Shown here one piece after another: positions 7,390 to 11,395 of a stretch of DNA of 11,395 nt. The notes beneath the pieces were generated by a model that worked only from the letters and a program-made list of their open reading frames with translations, did not search any database and had not been told where the DNA came from. This DNA comes from Calditrichota bacterium (GTDB taxonomy: Bacteria; Zixibacteria; MSB-5A5; GN15; FEB-12). The position numbers and the translations under genes were made by a program. The stretch is from NCBI GenBank assembly GCA_008501655.1, contig QQUK01000303.1, positions 1-11,395 on the forward strand, in the 5' to 3' direction. Each line of letters begins with the position of its first letter. The first letter of the stretch is position 1.

Positions 7390-8562
7390 ATGGATTATCT
7401 CAAACAACCGGTAATATTTAAAATAAAAAAAGTTTTACGATATATTACTCTTTTCGGATTTGCCCGAACTTTGATGAAAATGAAAGGGCAACTCCATCTT
7501 AAAAAGAGATTTGAAACATTACCGAATAAAAGTAAAAATCTATCAGATAAACAGTTTGTCGGCTTAATCGGTTCAGGTAATTTTGCCTATACAACAATAG
7601 CTTATTTCCTAAGAAAAAATTTAGGCCGTGTCATCGGTGGATGTATGGATACTGACATTCATAGGGCAGCTTCATTAAGTCAAGAGTACAATATTCCTAT
7701 GTATACTACAAATGTTAATGAATTATTAGATAACGATAAAATTAAAATGCTCTATATAGCTTCCTACCATTCATCTCATGCTGAATATGCTATTGAAGCT
7801 CTCAATAGAGATAAGCATGTGTATATAGAAAAACCCCACATCGTTAACGATGACCAATTGAAACGCTTAGTGGAAGCTATGAGCAATTCAAAAGGAAAGG
7901 TTTTCCTTGGATTTAATCGACCAACAAGCCGCTTTGGAGCTCTCATGCAGGATTGTTTTAACAATGAAGATGGCCCGGGTATGTACAATTGGTTTGTAGG
8001 AGGACATGATCTCGAACCGGATCATTGGTATCATAATGACGGTGAAGGTGGCCGTATAATGGGAAATGTTTGTCATTGGACAGATCATATTCTTCGATTA
8101 GTACCGGAAGAAAATGCTTATCCAATCAAAATTACACCAACCCGATTTGATACTCCGGATGTAAACATTGCTGTAACATATACATTTAATGATGGAACAA
8201 TCGCCTCTATTACATTTGCTGCTAAAGGGCATACATTTGAGGGTGTCAAAGAAAGATTCGTAGGTTATAAAGGTAACTGTCTGATTACAATGGATGACTT
8301 TAAAACGATGACTGTAGAAGTTATAAATAGAAAAAAATTATACAAGAATTTTTACCGTGATCATGGTCATGAAAGCTCAATAGTATCAGCAGTAAAAAAT
8401 GTAATCTCAAATGAACCTCAGAATAAAAATAAAAATATCACATATATCTGGAATACAGGGATGCTTGTTTTAAAAACTAAGCAGGCTTTGGATGAAAATA
8501 AAATTATTAATATTCATTCATTTGAAAAAGAGTTTGATTTCAGAAAGGAAGTTAATAAATGA
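7390..8562 (+). CDS. Gfo/Idh/MocA-family oxidoreductase
   Basis: This is a predicted NAD(P)-dependent sugar or sugar-acid dehydrogenase/ketoreductase of 390 residues. After an N-terminal extension of about 55 residues comes the Rossmann fold GLIGSGNFA (58-66). The family's EKP motif is at 147-149 (YIEKPH) and GFNRPTSRF follows at 174-182. A conserved segment GGRIMGNVCHWTDHIL (220-235) has His-229, Asp-232 and His-233 in the place of the usual catalytic/substrate residues. ITMDDFKTMTV is at 299-309. AAAGGA at 7378-7383 is six bases before the ATG. It resembles the C-terminal half of the next gene across all these motifs, so the two are paralogous. The basic, amphipathic N-terminal extension (for example YITLFGFARTLMKMKGQLHL, 18-37) is not part of the minimal family fold. 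The substrate is unknown. Confidence 0.88.
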   Translation: MDYLKQPVIFKIKKVLRYITLFGFARTLMKMKGQLHLKKRFETLPNKSKNLSDKQFVGLIGSGNFAYTTIAYFLRKNLGRVIGGCMDTDIHRAASLSQEYNIPMYTTNVNELLDNDKIKMLYIASYHSSHAEYAIEALNRDKHVYIEKPHIVNDDQLKRLVEAMSNSKGKVFLGFNRPTSRFGALMQDCFNNEDGPGMYNWFVGGHDLEPDHWYHNDGEGGRIMGNVCHWTDHILRLVPEENAYPIKITPTRFDTPDVNIAVTYTFNDGTIASITFAAKGHTFEGVKERFVGYKGNCLITMDDFKTMTVEVINRKKLYKNFYRDHGHESSIVSAVKNVISNEPQNKNKNITYIWNTGMLVLKTKQALDENKIINIHSFEKEFDFRKEVNK

Positions 8563-10715
8563 AACAGGTTTTACAATATGACAGAGAAAAATCAGTTCGG
8601 GTGAAAGATATTCCGACTCCGCAGATGAAATCTGTCGGACTTGTTGTTGATAACAAATGCTCATTGATTTCTGTTGGAACAGAACGTTCCATGATTGAGT
8701 TATCACAGTTATCTTTAGTAGGTAAAGCAAAACAGCGTCCCGATGCTGTCCGTCAGGTCATAGAAAAAGTGAAAACCGAGGGTCTGAAGTCAACTTATAA
8801 TAAAGTTATGGGTAGACTTAAAGCTCCAATGCCTCTGGGATACAGCTCTGCCGGCGTTATCCGTGAAGTTCATAACTCCATTGATAGCTTTACTGTAGGT
8901 CAAAGAGTTGCCTGTGCTGGATTTGGTTATGCATCTCACGCTGAAACAATCTTTGTCCCGTCAAATCTTACTGTAAAAATACCGGATAATGTCTCCTTTG
9001 AGGAAGCATCATTTGTTACTCTTGGTGCTATAGCCCTTCAAGGTGTTCGTGTCGCTGATGTTCGCCTTGGTGAAACGGTTGCTGTAATTGGGCTTGGTTT
9101 GCTCGGTCAGATTACCTGTATGCTCTTAGAGTCTTCAGGATGCAAAGTTATCGGTATTGACATTGACAATGAAAAACTCTCCCAGGCAAAACAATGTGGT
9201 GCTCATGAGACAATGCTCTCTGATTCATCGACCGTAACAAAGATAAATAATTTGACGTCCGGTCGGGGTGTCGATGCGACAATTATAACAGCTGCCGCAG
9301 ACTCAAACGGTCCGGTCACACTTGCCGGCGAACTCTGCCGTGAAAAAGGAACCGTTGTTGTAGTTGGTGCCGTGAAAATGGATGTTCCCAGAAAAACATA
9401 TTACAATAAAGAACTTTCATTGAAACTTTCCCGTTCATACGGACCTGGTCGGTATGATTATAACTATGAAGAAGCCGGGAATGATTATCCCTTCAGCTAT
9501 GTGCGATGGACAGAGAACAGAAATATGGAAGCTTTCCTAAATCTGATTTCGACCGGTAAAATCAATATCAAACAGCTTATCTCGCATCGTTTTGATATCT
9601 CAGAAGCAGAGACTGCTTATGAACTGATATCCGGTAACAACAAAGAAACATTTACCGGTGTTATTTTAAAGTATGACAGCAAAACAGAATATAGTGAACC
9701 GACAACTTCTGTAATTTCAACTCCACTTACTAATTGTGAAACCAATATAGGCTTTATCGGTTCCGGAGGCTTTGCAACTGGAGTACTTATACCTACTATG
9801 AAAAAGGTAAATGGATATAATTTCAAAGCTATTATGTCCGGTTCCGGTATCTCTGCTGACTCCTCAGCTGAACGATTCAATTTTGAAAAAGTTGTATCTA
9901 CGGCTGATGCTATGATGCAAAACTCAGAAATCGGAACGATTTTTATTGCCAATCGACATAATCAGCATGCCGAACTTGTTCTTGATGCAATTAACAATAA
10001 GAAGTCAGTTTTTGTCGAAAAACCGATCTGTCTGACAACGGATGAACTTGAAACTATTATCAATAGATACAATGATAACCCTACCCGTCTGATGGTTGGT
10101 TTCAACAGACGGTTTGCCCCGGTTGTCACTCAAATAAAAGAATCTCTCAACGGTGTCAAACATCCCCTTTCGATGTATTACCGAGTTAACGGCGGGTTTA
10201 TTCCTTCCGGTACATGGATCCAGGATGAGAATTCAGGGGGCGGTAGAATAATTGGTGAAGTCTGCCATTTTATCGACTTGTTGTCATTTGTTACAGACTC
10301 CAAAATTGTCAAAGTATCCGCTGAATCATTGACGATGCCTGATGATCGCTTCCGTTCTGACGATAACCTTCAGATTACTTTACGGTTTGACAACGGTTCT
10401 GTAGGCACAATAAACTATATCGCATCCGGCAACAACTCAGTTTCAAAAGAATATCTGGAGATATTCGGTGGAGGTATCGCAATTACTATGGATGACTTCA
10501 AATCACTGACAATCGCTGATGATAAAAATATGAAACTGGATAAAAAACGCGCACAGGACAAAGGGCATTTTCAGATGCTGGAGTCGTTCTGTGAATCATT
10601 AAATACAAAATCAGATTCACCGATCCCATTTAATCAAATTGTGAATTCATTCGATGCTACATTTGCCGTTATGGAAAGTCTGACCAAAGGAGATGATGTA
10701 TGGCTCGCCCGTTAA
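8559..10715 (+). CDS. Bi-domain oxidoreductase: medium-chain dehydrogenase fused to Gfo/Idh/MocA
   Basis: This 718-residue protein has two dehydrogenase halves. Residues 1-372 are a medium-chain dehydrogenase/reductase with SVGTERSM (38-45), LGYSSAGVI (93-101), and a nucleotide-binding GLGLLGQ (178-184) followed by Asp-201. Residues 395-718 are a Gfo/Idh/MocA enzyme with GFIGSGGFA (398-406), VEKPI (486-490), GGGRIIGEVCHFIDLL (560-575) and ITMDDFKSLTI (642-652). The first half lacks the GHE motif and the catalytic zinc cysteine of classical alcohol dehydrogenases, and lacks the structural-zinc cysteine cluster, so it is probably zinc-independent. The architecture matches proteins annotated as bi-domain-containing oxidoreductase in polysaccharide clusters. 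It overlaps the previous gene by ATGA. AAAGGA at 8544-8549 supports the ATG at 8559. Coupled oxidation and reduction of one sugar (epimerisation or keto-sugar formation) is a plausible but unproven role. Confidence 0.9.
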   Translation: MKQVLQYDREKSVRVKDIPTPQMKSVGLVVDNKCSLISVGTERSMIELSQLSLVGKAKQRPDAVRQVIEKVKTEGLKSTYNKVMGRLKAPMPLGYSSAGVIREVHNSIDSFTVGQRVACAGFGYASHAETIFVPSNLTVKIPDNVSFEEASFVTLGAIALQGVRVADVRLGETVAVIGLGLLGQITCMLLESSGCKVIGIDIDNEKLSQAKQCGAHETMLSDSSTVTKINNLTSGRGVDATIITAAADSNGPVTLAGELCREKGTVVVVGAVKMDVPRKTYYNKELSLKLSRSYGPGRYDYNYEEAGNDYPFSYVRWTENRNMEAFLNLISTGKINIKQLISHRFDISEAETAYELISGNNKETFTGVILKYDSKTEYSEPTTSVISTPLTNCETNIGFIGSGGFATGVLIPTMKKVNGYNFKAIMSGSGISADSSAERFNFEKVVSTADAMMQNSEIGTIFIANRHNQHAELVLDAINNKKSVFVEKPICLTTDELETIINRYNDNPTRLMVGFNRRFAPVVTQIKESLNGVKHPLSMYYRVNGGFIPSGTWIQDENSGGGRIIGEVCHFIDLLSFVTDSKIVKVSAESLTMPDDRFRSDDNLQITLRFDNGSVGTINYIASGNNSVSKEYLEIFGGGIAITMDDFKSLTIADDKNMKLDKKRAQDKGHFQMLESFCESLNTKSDSPIPFNQIVNSFDATFAVMESLTKGDDVWLAR
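10686..10702 (+). promoter_or_regulatory. SD and overlapping start of the last glycosyltransferase
   Basis: AAAGGAG at 10686-10692 is followed by a seven-base spacer and ATG at 10700, all inside the last codons of the oxidoreductase gene. The 16-base overlap (10700-10715) in a different frame supports translational coupling and sets the start of the partial gene. Confidence 0.75.
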
Positions 10716-11395
10716 AAATTCTCTATATATCCCATTACTTTCCTCCAGAAGTAAACGCCCCGGCTCTTAGAGTTTCTGAAATGGCAAACCGATGGGCGGA
10801 AAATGGAGCTGATGTCACCGTACTCACAGGTTTTCCGAACCATCCGACCGGTATCATCCCCGACCAATACAAAGGTATGAAACGCCTTGTTACAAAGTTT
10901 AAAAAACTCAAAGTCATTCGTACCTGGCTTTATGCAGCACCAAACAAAGGATTCATTAAACGGATACTAAATTATTTATCCTTTATGTTTTCTTCTGTAT
11001 TTCTGGGTACATCAAAAGTCGGTAAACCGGATATCGTTATCGCAACATCACCCCAGTTTTTTGTAGCTATTGCCGGGTATGTCATAAGTCGCATTAAACG
11101 GTCAAAATTTGTATTTGAAATCCGTGATGTCTGGCCGGAAGAGATCGTTGCAGTTGGTGCTATCAAAAACAGATTTATTATTAAATCTCTTGAGATGATT
11201 GAGATGTTTCTCTATCGCAAAGCAGACCTGCTTGTTGCTGTAGCTCAGGGTACTATTGATATTCTTACCGAACGCGGTATAGACAAAGATAAAATAGTGC
11301 TGTATCCGAACGGTGTTAATATCGACCATTTTGCAGATACACCTGATGGTTCTGAAGTTCGTAAACAGCTTGGATTTGAAGATAAGTTTATAGTC
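10700..11395 (+). CDS. WbuB-like GT4 glycosyltransferase, N-terminal part (cut by the window edge)
   Basis: The frame is open from the ATG at 10700 to the last base (232 codons, no stop), so the gene continues to the right. The protein begins MARPLKILYISHYFPPEVNA and has EMANRWAENGADVTVLTGFP (27-46) with NHPTG (47-51). It continues with DIVIATSPQF (111-120), FEIRDVWPEEIV (139-150) and LYPNGVNIDHF (201-211). This order of motifs is typical of the WbuB-like branch of GT4, which includes N-acetyl-fucosamine transferases of O-antigen synthesis. The acceptor-binding domain and inter-domain linker are complete. The donor-binding domain with the E-x7-E element should lie just beyond the edge. The donor sugar cannot be assigned. 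Confidence 0.88.
   Translation, partial: MARPLKILYISHYFPPEVNAPALRVSEMANRWAENGADVTVLTGFPNHPTGIIPDQYKGMKRLVTKFKKLKVIRTWLYAAPNKGFIKRILNYLSFMFSSVFLGTSKVGKPDIVIATSPQFFVAIAGYVISRIKRSKFVFEIRDVWPEEIVAVGAIKNRFIIKSLEMIEMFLYRKADLLVAVAQGTIDILTERGIDKDKIVLYPNGVNIDHFADTPDGSEVRKQLGFEDKFIV

Noticed and set aside
9617..9952. 111-codon open frame on the minus strand inside the fusion oxidoreductase gene
   Set aside because: It lies antisense to the linker and the start of the second domain, which show clear family motifs. It has no recognisable domain and low-complexity serine/proline/isoleucine content typical of an antisense shadow.
1..11395. CRISPR array, tRNA/rRNA, insertion sequence or phage attachment site
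   Set aside because: I saw no spaced direct repeats, no tRNA-like clover sequence, no transposase motifs and no terminal inverted repeats.

Overview
The window holds one strand-consistent block of surface or extracellular polysaccharide genes. All seven large genes, plus one partial gene at the right edge, are on the + strand. They are packed with gaps of 1-10 bases or overlaps of 4-16 bases, and no terminator is visible between them. The DNA is AT-rich. Shine-Dalgarno (SD) sites are clear before most genes and at least one gene starts with TTG. A Wzz-type polysaccharide co-polymerase and an O-antigen ligase/polymerase-fold protein suggest a diderm (Gram-negative type) bacterium. I cannot place it more precisely. 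The good SD sites argue against typical Bacteroidota.

Layout. Bases 1-202 are a leader with no large gene. It contains a possible divergent reading frame cut by the left edge (1-87, minus), a strong-looking sigma-54 (-24/-12) promoter candidate (132-148), a tandem TGTCAA-containing repeat, and a small hairpin whose loop is the SD of the next gene. A lysine-rich 56-residue small ORF (203-373) follows. Then come a heparinase II/III-family polysaccharide lyase (383-2395), two GT-B glycosyltransferases (2404-3675 and 3672-4847), a Wzz-like co-polymerase (4850-5920), an O-antigen ligase/Wzy-like membrane protein (5922-7379), a Gfo/Idh/MocA oxidoreductase (7390-8562), a two-domain protein fusing a medium-chain dehydrogenase to a second Gfo/Idh/MocA domain (8559-10715), and the N-terminal 232 residues of a WbuB-type GT4 glycosyltransferase (10700 to the edge).

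How the genes could work together (inference). The glycosyltransferases would build a repeat unit, the ligase/polymerase-fold protein would polymerise or attach it, and the co-polymerase would set chain length. The paired oxidoreductases would supply or modify a sugar, and the lyase would trim or turn over an acidic polymer. No flippase, initiating phosphoglycosyltransferase, outer-membrane exporter or nucleotide-sugar synthesis gene is visible. The cluster therefore must continue outside the window, to the right at least.

The most interesting points are the leader (sigma-54-like promoter, SD-in-loop hairpin and unknown small gene) and the lyase plus paired, partly fused oxidoreductases, which look like a polymer-editing module. 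The polysaccharide genes belong to recognisable families, and I see no wholly new enzyme class.
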